Assembly (NCBI GenBank): GCA_013180625.2
Contig: SNVD02009112.1
Coordinates: forward strand, 248,001-312,000
Reading direction: 5' to 3'
From: Boswellia sacra
Lineage: Eukaryota > Streptophyta > Magnoliopsida > Sapindales > Burseraceae
DNA length: 64,000 nucleotides
Of this stretch, positions 10,866-22,498 are shown piece after piece (the first letter of the stretch is position 1; each line of letters starts with the position of its first letter). The notes beneath the pieces were generated by a model. The model was not told where the DNA came from and searched no databases. It saw only the letters and a list, made by a program, of their open reading frames with translations. The position numbers and the translations under genes were made by a program.

Positions 10866-12149
10866 ATTTACGACATGATATTGTTAGGAGTTGCTCTGAT
10901 TTCTTCAAAGCAATTCAAAAATTACTTATGTGTCTAAACTCCAGTGGTACTTATCCATAAGGATAAGATTTTTTGCCCTTTCCCTCCTAATTAGGATGAA
11001 AAAGGCAAAGAAGGAAAAAAATAATAATAATAATAAAGTAAAATATCAGATCGAAGCAAGCCCTAATTATCGGATCGAAGGGCTGAAATTAAGTCAAATC
11101 ACATCAAAAGAAAGTAATAACTTATACTATATATACATATAGCTATCGGGACAAAAATCCCACTACCGTGATCCCGATTTCTCTTGGCAAATTACTAATA
11201 TTTTAGCGTAGATCTACTTGTTGTTAACAGATGGTTAAGAATATGGTAAAATTCTCTACTCATAAAAGCGTAAGTTCAAAGTTTCATTAAGCACAAGATT
11301 ACCTTGACATGAATTACATAACATTCGTTAAGCAAATGTTAAGTTAAAAATCCCAGGTGGGGTCTCTTAATTGTTGTTCTCCTAATTGGTTCAGGGTAAG
11401 GGCAGCCAAGGAGCACCAACCAAATTGGTCTCCACATGGCTTGTGCTTGTGCCCACAATTAATCTTTATAATTCCTGCAATTAAAGTTGCACCTTTTTTC
11501 TCTCTTTCACACACCTTTACTAGTACAAACAATATTTTATATCATAAGAGAATCGTTATTGCCTTCAGCTTTTGTTCGGATGTAAAAGTAGCTTTATCAG
11601 ACGTGCTGGTGGTGGAATCTGCAGCATGCGTGTCTCTTTCCAACACTGTACACTGAATTCTTTCATATTTTGGGAATGTTTTTCTTCAATAACCACTAAT
11701 ATACAATGTCATAAATAAACCTATTTTCGTAAGATACACAAAATTGTGTCTGCCAAGTTTGAACGTGTTTGCGATATTATAGAACTACAAATTTTTTATC
11801 TTTAATAATATAGCATTAATGTTCATACTGAGTCATCATTTATACATCAGTTCTGAATATATAATATTATCTCATAGTTTGAGATATAAAAATTAGTATA
11901 TTGGCATTATAACTGTGTAGCACTTTTCATTATTGTAACTCCAAATCCATGGTTTAAGAGGGCAGCTAAGCAAAAGCATCTATGTCCAAAGAATTGGAAG
12001 TCTCTTTTTCTAAGTAAGTTCTTGCTTACACTCTTATGGCGGATTACTTTTTGAGATGATTTATGTAACTAAATGAAAAGAACTCACCTCAGATTCTGTT
12101 GTACAATTTCAGAAACAAAGGCAGTGTATTTTGCTCACTTGATAAAAGC
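10866..12149. other. Spacer and upstream region of the ZIFL gene
   Basis: AT-rich with no supported gene. A GTAAGT donor at about 12014 and a TTTCAG acceptor ending at 12112 suggest a short 5' UTR intron of the ZIFL gene (inference). I cannot place a promoter with confidence. Confidence 0.4.
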
Positions 12150-15100
12150 ATGGCGGAGGAGAACTGCAGAGAGACACTGCTGAAGAAGAAGAAATATTAT
12201 GAGAATTGCGGAGGCTGTAAAGTTGATCAGCTTAAAGAGTTGCAGCAAGGCTTTCCTGTTCGAGAAATAATTTCTTTATGGACTGTTGCGATTTGCAATG
12301 GTAAGTGAATCTCATCTCACATAAGGTTGGTTATAGGAGCAGCTTAAGTTTCTCTTTTTTCTAAAAATTACCAACGTGAAATTTATACAGTTTAGGTAGA
12401 TGGTAACGTTTGAGAATGCTATTGGCTTCATTATTTCTAGTTGCTCTTTTTTAGTTTTAAAGAATGTCTGCATACACAAGAATGTAGCTGTGTGCATTTG
12501 GTTGACATAATGTTAAATGTACAATAGCAAAAGAAATGATCATGAATTACCAAATTAATGGAAATGGGAAATTTTCGCTTAGGTTGAGGTGATTTCTGCA
12601 TATCACTTCTTTGTGGAGTATGGTTCTGTTAGGATTTCCTTCGTTTGTAAGCAAAAAATTCTATCCAAAGAGGATGAAGTTTGGCCTACTTGTTGGATTT
12701 AGAATCTGCCTTTCAATCTCTTCATGAATGACTTACGCTTTGTATGTTGATTGTGTGGTATTGTTGAATTGCACATGGTTATAGTAAAAATTTTTGTTTT
12801 CTCAAAAAGCCACCCTCATGTTTATTGTAAACGAATTCATTTGTATACAATTTTGCATCGTTTGGTTTGTTTGCTGCCTGCAGCACTTGTTTGAGCAGCT
12901 GTTAGTAGTTACTTAATAATGTGATGTGATCCCTTTTTTGCTAATTATCTATAATCCTGATAAATATCATTTTTCGGTGTTCAATTTTTCTCAGCACTGT
13001 CAATATCATCTCTTTTCCCCTTCATGTATTTCATGGTGAGTATAACTATTACCCTCCTTATTAACTAGGACAATATCAATAGACAAATCTTAACCTGTCA
13101 TTTTGTTGAATCATGATTTTAGAACCAAATATTACAGAGTGATCCTCAATTTATCTACTATATAATTTCAGATTAAGGATTTTCATATTGCAAAAAGAGA
13201 GGAAGATATCGGCTACTATGCTGGCTATGTAGGTAACTGTATTTTCTGTTCTTCCTCTTTAACAATGGTGTGATTTCAAATATAGACATGCTTAATCATC
13301 AGATTTTTTTTTTTCTTCAAATAGTTATATATTCTAACAAAACCTCTTGATGCCTTGGAGGGGCTGCATTTATGCTTGGAAGAGCCTTGACATCTGTCTT
13401 CTGGGGAGCAGTGGCTGACCGCTATGGTCGAAAACCTGTAATAATAATTGGGACCGGCTCAGTGTTAGTAACTTCTAATTTCCTTTCAAACTTGATAGCG
13501 ATAGTTAACAATTATTATCACTATTTCATTCTTCACAATTATTATCCGGATGAAAATTTATTACAGGTGTATTTTCAATACTCTGTTTGGGCTTAGTATA
13601 AACTTTTGGATGGCCGTCATCACAAGGTTTCTTCTGGGGAGTTTCAATGCTTTGCTTGGAACAGTAACGGTATAAAAAGTTTGTACTCTTATGCGATTCC
13701 TGTTTACTTGTTCAACTGTTTTTGCCCAACTCTTCCATTACAGGCATATGCAACTGAGGTTCTGCGTGAAGAATACCAACCTTTAGGACTATCAACAGTA
13801 AGCATGTCTCCGTGTGATTGATTACAAATCTTCTGGGGTTATGCAATAAAGAACTGTAATTGAATTTCAGGTTAGTACAGCATGGGGCATAGGTCTGGTC
13901 ATCGGCCCAGCTTTGGGTGGTTTCTTGGCTCAGGTAATTCAATCTTTTGGCTGTTAATGCAGGCTAATACATCCTGTAAAAAATAACTCTCCATTATTAT
14001 AGAAGAAAATGGAATGTCCATGATCAATCCCCACACCCCATCTGGTCCATGGGGCCATATTTGTCCCTTTCTGCTTCTGAATTATTGTTCTGACTATTCT
14101 GAATATTTGCGATTCAGCCAGCGGATAAATATCCAAATATATTTTCTCAAGACACTTTGTTTGGGAAGTAAGTGAAGATTAACTGCATAGCATTTTTTTT
14201 TCCCTGAATATGTTTAAAATATTATGGTATTTGAGGATTAAGATTTTTTTTTCTTGGCAGATTTCCATACTTCTTGCCCTGCCTTTGTATATCACTGATT
14301 GCTTTGGGTGTAACTATTTTTGCTTGCGGGCTTTCGGTAAGTATTTCTGTTGTTCTCCATCCTGATTCATGCATGATCGAGTAATCTGATTTTATTTGAA
14401 TCAGAATTCATGAGTCTCCTTTGTCTATTGTTGATTTCACAGATACAGAAATGAATGTTTCTGTTACTTATTCCAATGCAGTGTCCTAAAATAGATCTGG
14501 TTATTGCAGGAGACATTGCACATACATAATGAAGACAGTGAATCATTTGATGATGCTTTAGAGTCTGCAACATCTGAATCTAAACAACATGGAGGAAGCA
14601 AGAAAACTACAAAGAAAAGCCTCTTAAAAAATTGGCCCCTGATGTCTGCTATTATTATTTACTGTATTTTTCAGCTTCATAATATGGCTTATTCAGAGGT
14701 ACTTTCTGCCTGATTTCAGATTGGTATATATCTTGGCTTATGCTTTTGATAGAGCTGGCTTTGATTTATGAATACGTTTCTTTCTTTTTTCCCAAGCAAC
14801 TGGTCTCTAGAACTAAAATTCTAGTTCTGTCCTCTACTGACTACATTTTTTGCCTGCATTAATTAATTAATTTTAGATAACTGATTTACATTAATTACTT
14901 CCGTTTTACTTCCACCAGGCTGATGTGAGCAGGATGCAAAGAAACTACATTGTTATTTATATTTGTCCTTTTTCCTTTTATATACTTTTGCTAATAATCA
15001 AAGCTGTTGCAACTGTTGTTTCCTCTGTAGATATTTCCACTATGGGCCGTTAGCCCAAGGAAGTTTGGGGGACTCAGTTACCGAACTGAAGATGTTGGTG

Positions 15101-16379
15101 AAGTTCTTGCCATTTCAGGTATAAAATGGATACAAATGTTCCCCCTTTGCTGCCTACAAAGCTTTCAAAGCTGCTTGATTAGTCAATTATAAAGGGTCAT
15201 GTTTATGCTCCTACTTTCGGATTAATTTTCTATTATTCTTTCTCATTCTTTTCAAATAAATTCTTATATCAGTCTATAAATATAACTAACGACTGTCCAA
15301 TTATTGAACTTCTAGGTCTTGGCCTCCTTGTCTTTCAACTTACTCTATTTCCATTACTGCAAAAGACGATTGAGCCGGTAATGGCAGCACGGATTGCAGG
15401 GGTATATTCGGAACACCATTTGAAGCATCAACTTTACATCTGCAATTAACAGATTTATTAGTTAAGAATTTGAGTTACCTCGTATTCTACATGTGCAGGT
15501 TTTATCCATACCTCTATTGGCAAGTTACACTTACATAGCAAAGTTATCAGGATGGAGCCTTTATCTATTGTTAAATTCTGTTTCTGTGACAAAGAGTATT
15601 TTAACTGTGAGTGCACATACTACTCTCACGGATATTCTTCAATTAACAAAAACTCGATGCATCAGTTTGTAATGATCGGGAATGTACTAATCAAACTGTC
15701 AAGAATGATTATAATTTTTTAATAGAAAACTTGTAATTGTTGCCTTCATGTCTTGTTTATCAGGATTACTCTCATTAGTAATTTGTTTCTTGTAACAAGG
15801 TGTTTATTTCAACTGGAGTATACTTTCTGCAAAATAGAGCAGTGGTAAACTTCTGAAATTTTGGTGCATTTAATATCATTCAATTCTTTCATTTTGGTTT
15901 GTGAAATTATGAATCTTAATCTTTGTGGTATATGAAAACAGGACCAAGATCAAAGAGGAGCAGCTAATGGAATTGCAACAACTCTAATGTCACTTTTCAA
16001 AGCCGCTGGTCCAGGTGGAGGAGGTGTTCTGTAAGTAAAACATTGATTTGGTTTAATAAGAATTGATGTTTTCACTTATTAATTTCATTAGCTTAGTAAT
16101 TGCATAACTAAATTGGGTAATTGCAGATTTTCGTGGGCACAAAAGCGTCAAGATGCAGTCTTCCTCCCAGGTACAATGATAATATTTATTGTGCTAATAA
16201 AATTTCTCAGAGGCTGTATGTTGTGATTATGGACTTCTCAATCTGATGTGCTTCAAAGGGCTTGAATTTGCATATGACATTCATGTGCAGGTGATCAAAT
16301 GATTTTCTTCCTAATGAATGTTGTTTCAGCAATTGGGGTATTGTTGACATTCAAGCCTTTTCTATCGCGGCGTGAGTAG
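12150..16379 (+). CDS. ZIFL1: ZIFL-type major facilitator transporter (zinc-induced facilitator-like), 17 exons
   Basis: Exons 12150-12300, 12995-13035, 13172-13232, 13361-13463, 13567-13669, 13744-13797, 13871-13933, 14118-14167, 14261-14336, 14510-14698, 15031-15118, 15316-15401, 15499-15606, 15800-15844, 15942-16030, 16127-16170 and 16291-16379 join in frame: 1440 nt, 479 codons plus stop, all GT-AG. This is the usual ZIFL length. Marks: N-terminal NCGGCKVDQ (family cysteine pair), the MFS motif [12 protein letters not shown] after TM2, the antiporter-type [17 protein letters not shown] in TM5, an acidic central loop ([13 protein letters not shown]), and [14 protein letters not shown] in the C-terminal half. 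ZIF/ZIFL proteins are proton-coupled exporters linked to zinc or potassium homeostasis and auxin transport, at the tonoplast or plasma membrane. Family call is firm; substrate and exact orthology are inferred. Exon 4 follows a less usual acceptor (TTGGAG). Confidence 0.93.
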
Positions 16380-16997
16380 ACAGATTAATGTATCAACTTC
16401 TCATTAAGTAAAGCCCTGCAAAAATAAAAAAAGTAACTTTGATTCTTTGCTGGGGTTTGTCAATGATTAATTACGTTGTTATGCAGATTAAACATTATAA
16501 TAAGACCCCTTTAAGTATTTGTTTAAATTTTTGGATTAATTAAGTTTTACATATATAATAAGTGCTTAACCACTAATCAATGGTAATATCTTTTAAATTT
16601 AGTTGTATATTTATAACAAAAATCTAACAACTTTAAAATTCTTTCTCATGAATTCTTTTATTATAGTTAAATATAAAATTTGTGTATTCAAACAATAGAT
16701 GATTGCTTGAAAAAGGAAAATCATTTACAAAGGTACAACAACCCTCTTAGTAGTTTGTTTGTTTGGAGAGAGAGAGAGTCTTTTGCAAAATATGGTAAGT
16801 TAAGGGAGGCGAGGAAATGAAGAAAACAAAAATCAATTATGGCTAAATTAAATCAAGATGCAATGAGATTTATTTTCACCATTTTACCTTGAATTTTCAC
16901 TCTTATGTAATAAATGTAACATTTTAGTGTTACAATGTTTATGAAAATAAAGATAAAATTGGGTTATTATGAAATTCTAAATATTGCGAAAAATTAG
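16380..16997. other. AT-rich 3' flank of the ZIFL gene
   Basis: No gene seen. It holds a dispersed AT-rich repeat (16855-16985) and the left target duplication (16993-16997) of the next element. Confidence 0.5.
16855..16985 (+). repeat. Dispersed AT-rich repeat, copy 1
   Basis: Shares blocks such as attttaccttgaattttca and atgaaaataaagataaaatt with 28825-28985 in the same order and orientation. Element type is unknown. Confidence 0.6.
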
Positions 16998-19512
16998 TGT
17001 AATATCCAAGTTTTCCTATTTCAGTGGTGATATTAGTTGGCAAAGTATATTTTTCACAAAAAAGAAAATTTTAATAGAATAAATGTTGATTGAGGTTAAG
17101 TCACGTTAATTTACTTGTCAAGGGACGTAAATTAAATTGTAAATAAAGGAAGGAGAGATATTAATTGATTCCATCCAATCTTATACATTTACTAGTTTCC
17201 TATCTTAGCCAGTGTTTATAAATCAAGTTTTTGATCAAGCTTGTTTAAACTCAACTAATTACGTCTCTACGGTTTTACGCAATTGCGGCTCTAGTACTCT
17301 TAAGTTTAGGTGGCTGTGAAGGTTGAATTGGTTGGTAAAAAATGTTGATGTTATGTCACTTGTGTGTGTTGATTCGATTAAGACTTGAGTTATGTTAAGT
17401 GATAAATCTTTTACATTGAGATTGACTATGTATTAGAAATAAATTTTCTAAATTAGAGTTTATCCTTATAGTGTATCAAGGGGTCATTCACCTTAAACAA
17501 AGAAGAAGAGTATCAATCAGAGTACAATTCTCCTTGGTTCACGTTGATAGAAGGTAAGACTCCTATTATGACTCTCCTTGTTTGCATTGTTTGAGGACTA
17601 TATTACGTATAATTTTAGATAATTTTGATAAGTATAGGTTACATATTATGTTATTAATCAAATTCTATATACATTTTAGATTAATTAATTTTGATAGGTT
17701 GCGTGAATTCGTTAAAGGAGAGATTGAGTGCTGTACAAAAATTTGGATATGCTGTTTTAATTGATTTTTATATATTATTATTAAAAGAATTGTGACCCAA
17801 AATTTTTATCACGATTTCTATGCATAAGAAACTTGTTTACATATTTTTTTGTTGTCTGAAAATAATATTAATAAATTTTTTAAGGTATTTCGAAATTGGT
17901 TTTACATGATAAAAAACTGATTATTACAAAGTCATGTCTAGACTTACAGATTTTATTTATTTGCCAAATGACCTTCAAAAAATATTGAAATTTTACATAG
18001 CGGTTTATCAACATGTGTATAATAATTTTCCAAAATTTCGTAATTTTTCGTTAAGTATTTGATTTTAAAAAAATTCTCAAATTAAAATGACTCATTGAAT
18101 TGCACTCTTGACAGTTTTCTGATACTTGAAAATTTATTTTAAATAAACTAGATTTCAATGAAAAAACGTTGAACAAAAATTTATGAGACAGTATATACAT
18201 GTCTAGGATGTATATGTAAATTTTGGGGGTCATTGGAATAGGGCGTTAAGAGATAATTCGTAGATTCATCACTATTCAGATTACAGGATTAAACCGTTAG
18301 AACAGTTTTAGAGTTGAATTTAATTATGTTATTTGCTTGATTAATTTTTAGGATTTGCAATCATCTGAGCTATTAGAAGTAGAGTTCATTGATCAAGTTT
18401 GGAGGTAAGTAATATTCATATTAGTGCATTTCGTTTTGTCACTTATGAAAACCATTATGAGTCCATTATGTAAGATAATATAGTTTCTTTTAGAAAATTT
18501 GAAGTTTATTTTAATAATTTATGCTTCAATCAACAAATTATATTTTCAGTTCTGTTTACTTTAAATATTTAATAAAATAATTTATTTAATAAAAGTTGCT
18601 CTTGTGATTAAATTATTCCTTTTATCAAAGGGCAAAATTTACATATTTTATCTCAAAATTTTCTTTAAATGCTAATAGTTTTAGTCCAATCTTTTCTAAA
18701 TTTCTTTATAACTTATTTACCTTAAATTTTATTGTTTTCAATATGATTTATTTAATCTTATTTATTTAAAATTTAAATTTTATGTCCGTAAATATTATTA
18801 TTTTAAGAATTACTCTACGGTGGAGAATATTATGATTTATGAATATTGTTGAAACAACCTTTGTGTTATAAATTATGAATTTTGGCTCATTGTCCATGAC
18901 AATCCCATATGTTATGATATACTATGCTATGGTTTCAGCTGGATATATGTTCTGATGTGTATAAATATGATGTGATATGTTTGATCTTGAATCTATCCTT
19001 TAATATAATATGGCTGCGTGATATGAGCTACTGTGAAAATCGTTTGTTTGATGAACTTAATCTGATGATTTACTTTATTACTCTTCTATGAAACAAAATT
19101 ATGCTTTGGATGTGTTTTATGGAATTATTATGATATTATGTAAACTACTATTATTTATTTATTTTTTGAACACGAGTGTGCATATTACTTATTGAGTTGA
19201 CGGCTTAACCCCTCCTCACCAACATTTTTTTGCAGAGTATGTTGTATGCGTCTTAGACATAAATTTTGAGGGATTAGATGGTTAGAGCGACTTCTTGGGT
19301 TATTATTCATAGCTCAAGTAGAGCTTTATTACTTCGTTTTTGGAATCTAAAACTTTTTGTTTTAAATTATGGGTTATAATAAAGGGATCGTTTTATCCTT
19401 GAATTTGTAGTACTTATTTGAGATACTTTTGTAGCTTAATATTTTATGGAATAATTTTAGTTGCATTCCAATTTGGCATGCGTTTATCATGTGCCAGATT
19501 TGGTGTGTTACA
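16998..19512 (+). mobile_element. Solo LTR (about 2.5 kb) with 5-bp target duplication ATTAG
   Basis: Starts TGTAATATCCAAG and ends GGTGTGTTACA, the near-palindromic ends of a common plant LTR class. It is flanked by the exact 5-bp duplication ATTAG at 16993-16997 and 19513-19517. No gag or pol sequence is seen, and I see no second LTR, so this is best read as a solo LTR left by LTR-LTR recombination. The text near 19190-19240 (tattgagttgacggcttaacccctcctcaccaac...tgcag) resembles the R-region motif of such LTRs. The parent family is probably Ty3-gypsy-like (inference). Confidence 0.75.
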
Positions 19513-19686
19513 ATTAGATTAAAAAAAAAAACTAGCTTTAAAATATTTACTGTTATGTACATTGACCAAATGAGATAAGAATAAAAATTTGAGAAAATTA
19601 CATACAAATAAATATGTCATGTATATAAACTTTTTGCAATACCCAAGCTGGAGGATTAAGGGGAACTAGATTAGGGTTTTATATAA

Positions 19687-19917
19687 GAATAATGCTAAGT
19701 ATACAACTAAGTTACACAACCTGACTCATACAACCTGACTCATACAACCTGACTCATACAACCTGACATGGTCAAATTCACTAGATGAATAAAAATGAAT
19801 AATAAATTAACTAATTTTAATAAAGAAAATGAGACACACTCATTCAGTGAATTTATACTATATTAAGTTATATGAATTAGGTTGTACAACTTGATCGTAT
19901 ACCTATTATTATTGTTC
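19687..19917. repeat. MITE-like inverted-repeat element with a short tandem array
   Basis: The left end (aataatgctaagtatac...) matches the reverse complement of the right end (aataataataggtatac...) over about 50 bp with mismatches. The left arm contains a 14-bp direct repeat, ctcatacaacctga, in about three copies (19716-19767). No coding capacity. Superfamily not determined. Confidence 0.55.
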
Positions 19918-20170
19918 ATACAAACCTTAATGATGAGGGAGTTTTAAGGTTCCTTTTTGTGTATGTAGCTAGCTCTAACCTATAAGGGAATTCGGTGAAA
20001 TCTTAGTTCCCTCTTAGGCACGTGAAATCCAATTGTTAAAAGTGGGGGACCATATTCACTTAAACAATTTCTATGAGAAAAATACACACATCTAAGCTAA
20101 CCAAAGACGGGGCAACATACTCAAGGAGATCTAAGCCAAGAAAGCAAGAGTTTCCCCATCCTATAGTAGT

Positions 20171-20300
20171 GTAGATTGACCAAGAGAGGAGGAGGTGTTT
20201 ACCTATTTGTAATAATGTAGATTGATTAAGAAGGAAGAAAGTGTTTACCCACTTGTAATAGTGTAGATTGATCAAGAACGAAGAAGGTGTCCATCCCCTT
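20171..20300 (+). repeat. 46-bp tandem repeat, about 2.8 copies
   Basis: Units start at 20171, 20217 and 20263, each opening gtagattga and continuing with an aagaagg...gtgtttacc-like core. The third unit is cut by the LTR retroelement inserted at 20301. Confidence 0.75.
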
Positions 20301-20946
20301 TGTTGATGCACGGTTTCCGGACGGCCGGGAAGCGGGTCGGGAAGCGGGTCGGAGCTCGGGTGGTACGTCGGGTCCAGTCCTGCGAGCAAAGAAAAACAGT
20401 CAGGGGTGCCGGCGGTGGTGCCGGCGAAGACCCTCCGACGCTCAAGTCAGTTTCCGGCACTCCGGAATTTTCTAGGAGAATTTCCTAGAGAGAGAAGCTC
20501 TCAAAAGTAAAGGAAATCTAGAGAGAGAGTAAGTTCAGAAAAGTGTGCATACCTTGAGCAATAATCCGGAGGGTTTATATAGGAGTCGGGATGGGCCATT
20601 GTGGGACCCAGATAATAGGCCCAGATGATGGGCTTCAGTAATGGGCTTACTGAATTAGAAATAACCAGGCCCAGATAATGGGCTTCAGTAATGGGCTTAC
20701 TGAATTAGAAATAATTAAGGCCCAGATAATGGGCTTCAGTAATGGGCTTACTGAATTAGAAACAATTAAGGCCCAGATAATGGGCTTCAGTAATAGGCTT
20801 ACTGAATTATAAATAACTAGGCCCAGATACTGGGCTTCAGTAATGGGCTTACTGAATTAGAAATAACTAGGCCCAGATACTGGGCTTCAGTAATGGGCTT
20901 ACTGAATTAGAAACAATTAGGCCCAGATTTTGTTATGGCCATAACA
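20301..20946 (-). repeat. 3' LTR of the Tat-like element (minus orientation)
   Basis: 646 bp, matching 27905-28548. It includes a TATA-like stretch (minus-strand TATATAAACC at 20572-20581) and a tandem array at about 20609-20930. Confidence 0.93.
20609..20930 (-). repeat. About 50-bp tandem repeats inside the LTR
   Basis: Around six units each containing aggcccagataatgggcttc, agtaatgggcttactgaatta and gaaataact. Units vary by a few bases. The same array sits in the other LTR at about 28215-28525. Confidence 0.9.
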
Positions 20947-21074
20947 GTAGTCCCCCCAGTCCCAAGTTGACCAATGGGTCGGCGTAGGGACTATTTAGTT
21001 GTTCTGGACTATAAATTAAATGTGTTAGGGGCCAGCCCAAAAGATGCAATTCATTAAACCCTAAATTGGTGCTC

Positions 21075-21082
21075 TATATAAG
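21075..21082 (+). promoter_or_regulatory. Candidate TATA box for the antisense gene
   Basis: TATATAAG in a gctctatataagacac context, upstream of the plus-strand spliced gene and just inside the 3' LTR. Position and context suit a core promoter; transcription is not shown by sequence alone. Confidence 0.5.
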
Positions 21083-21364
21083 ACACAAGTGTTAGGGAGT
21101 AGGGTTTACTCAAAAATAGGAGAGAGCACCCAGGAGGCCAGCAGTGCAAGCGACACCAGCAAACAGAACTTTTCAACCCGAGCCAGAATTTCAAGCCGCC
21201 ACAAGTGAGTACTCTTTTTCTTTCTTTTTTTTTCTTTTTTTTTTTTTTTGCATATGAATGAATTAGGTATAGTTTTTGAATGCAAAAATTCTTGCACGGA
21301 TTATGTCCTATGTGTGTGTATGTGATTGTGTGTGAAAGAAGGAGAGACATGCACGGGTGTGATG

Positions 21365-21960
21365 TAGGGTGTGTGCATGGCTCGTATGGGCGTGCTGGGC
21401 GTGCTGCTTGGGCACGCTGGGCGCGCTGCCTGGGCGTGCAGCCTGGCTGTTGCCTGGGCGTGCAGCCTGGGTGCTGCCTGGGCGCTGCGTGGGCGTGCTG
21501 CGTGGGTGCTGCCTGGGCGTGCAGCCTGGGTGCTGCCTGGGCGCTGCCTGGGCGCGCTGCCTGGTGTGTGCAAGGGCGAGCAGTGAGGGCTGGGCGCTGG
21601 GGCTGCTCGCGTGCATGGGGGGCTGCATGCATGCTGGGCGAGCTGGGGGGCTGCCTGCATGCTGGGCGTGAAGAAAGAAGCGGGCGAGGCGTGCTGCGAG
21701 GGCAGCTCGCCCTTGCATGCGCCTGGGTGTGCTGCGAGGGCAGCTCGCCCACGCGTGCGCCTGGGTGCGCTGCGAGGGCAGCTTGCCCTTGCGCCTGGGC
21801 GCGCACAAGGCAGGCGACGCCCTGCGTGCTGGGCGAGCACGGACAAGCGGGCGAGCGCAGGGGTGCGCAGGGGCGAGCACCTGAGTTGCTGGTGCACGAA
21901 GGAGGCGAGCCCGCGAGGCGCGGGTGCCCTGCATGCTGCCTGCACTGTTCACGTAGCATG
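21365..21960 (+). repeat. GC-rich degenerate short tandem repeats
   Basis: Dense repeats of ctgggcgtgc/gcctgggtgctgc type, about 12-15 bp, in strong contrast to the AT-rich surroundings. Several long frames stay open on both strands here only because stop codons are rare at this composition. It lies in the leader of the antisense gene, or possibly in an intron of it. Confidence 0.75.
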
Positions 21961-22028
21961 CAGGGGCCCTCCAAAGGAAATTAGAATAAATGCGAGGATG
22001 CTTCGGCAATTATTCGAAAGTTTTATTT

Positions 22029-22414
22029 AAACCGTGGGGTGTTCGTGCAAAATTTCAAACCTTGTTTTTCTCTGCGGGGGTGTTTCTGCGAAAATTCAAA
22101 CTTTAATTTTTTCTCCGCGGGGGTGTTTCCGCGAAATTTCAAACCTTTTTTTTTCTCCGCGGGTGTGTTTCCGCGAATTTTCAAACTTTAACAATTTTTT
22201 TCTCCGCGGGGGTGTTTCCACGGATTTTCAAACTTGAATAATTTTTCCTCTGCAGGCGTGCTTCCGCGGATTTTCAAGCTTTAATATTTTTTTCTCCACA
22301 GGCGTGCTTCCGCGGATTTTCAGACTTGAATAATTTTTCCTTCGCGGGCGTGCTTCCACGGATTTTCAAGCTTTAATATTTTTTCCTCCGTGCTTCCGCG
22401 GACTTTCGATACAA
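22029..22414 (+). repeat. Tandem repeats of about 50-60 bp, roughly eight copies
   Basis: Each unit has ctccgcgggggtgtttccgc followed by gaaatttcaaacctt-like text and a T run. The copies drift from gtgtttcc to gtgcttcc along the array. They end about 85 bp before the antisense start codon. Confidence 0.85.
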
Positions 22415-22498
22415 TCCCCCAGCGTTTTTTTTTTTTCACCTCTTCCTTCCCTCAGTAGACTTGGTTTGATGACTAACGACCCCTCTTTGACTGTGCAG

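Noticed and set aside
11357..11656. Overlapping plus and minus frames upstream of the ZIFL gene
   Set aside because: No homology, no codon bias visible and no splice context that extends them.
21054..22030. Several long overlapping open frames on both strands in the GC-rich block
   Set aside because: They run in almost all frames, are made of short repeats (Ala/Gly/Cys/Arg runs) and have no domain. Stop codons are simply rare at this composition.
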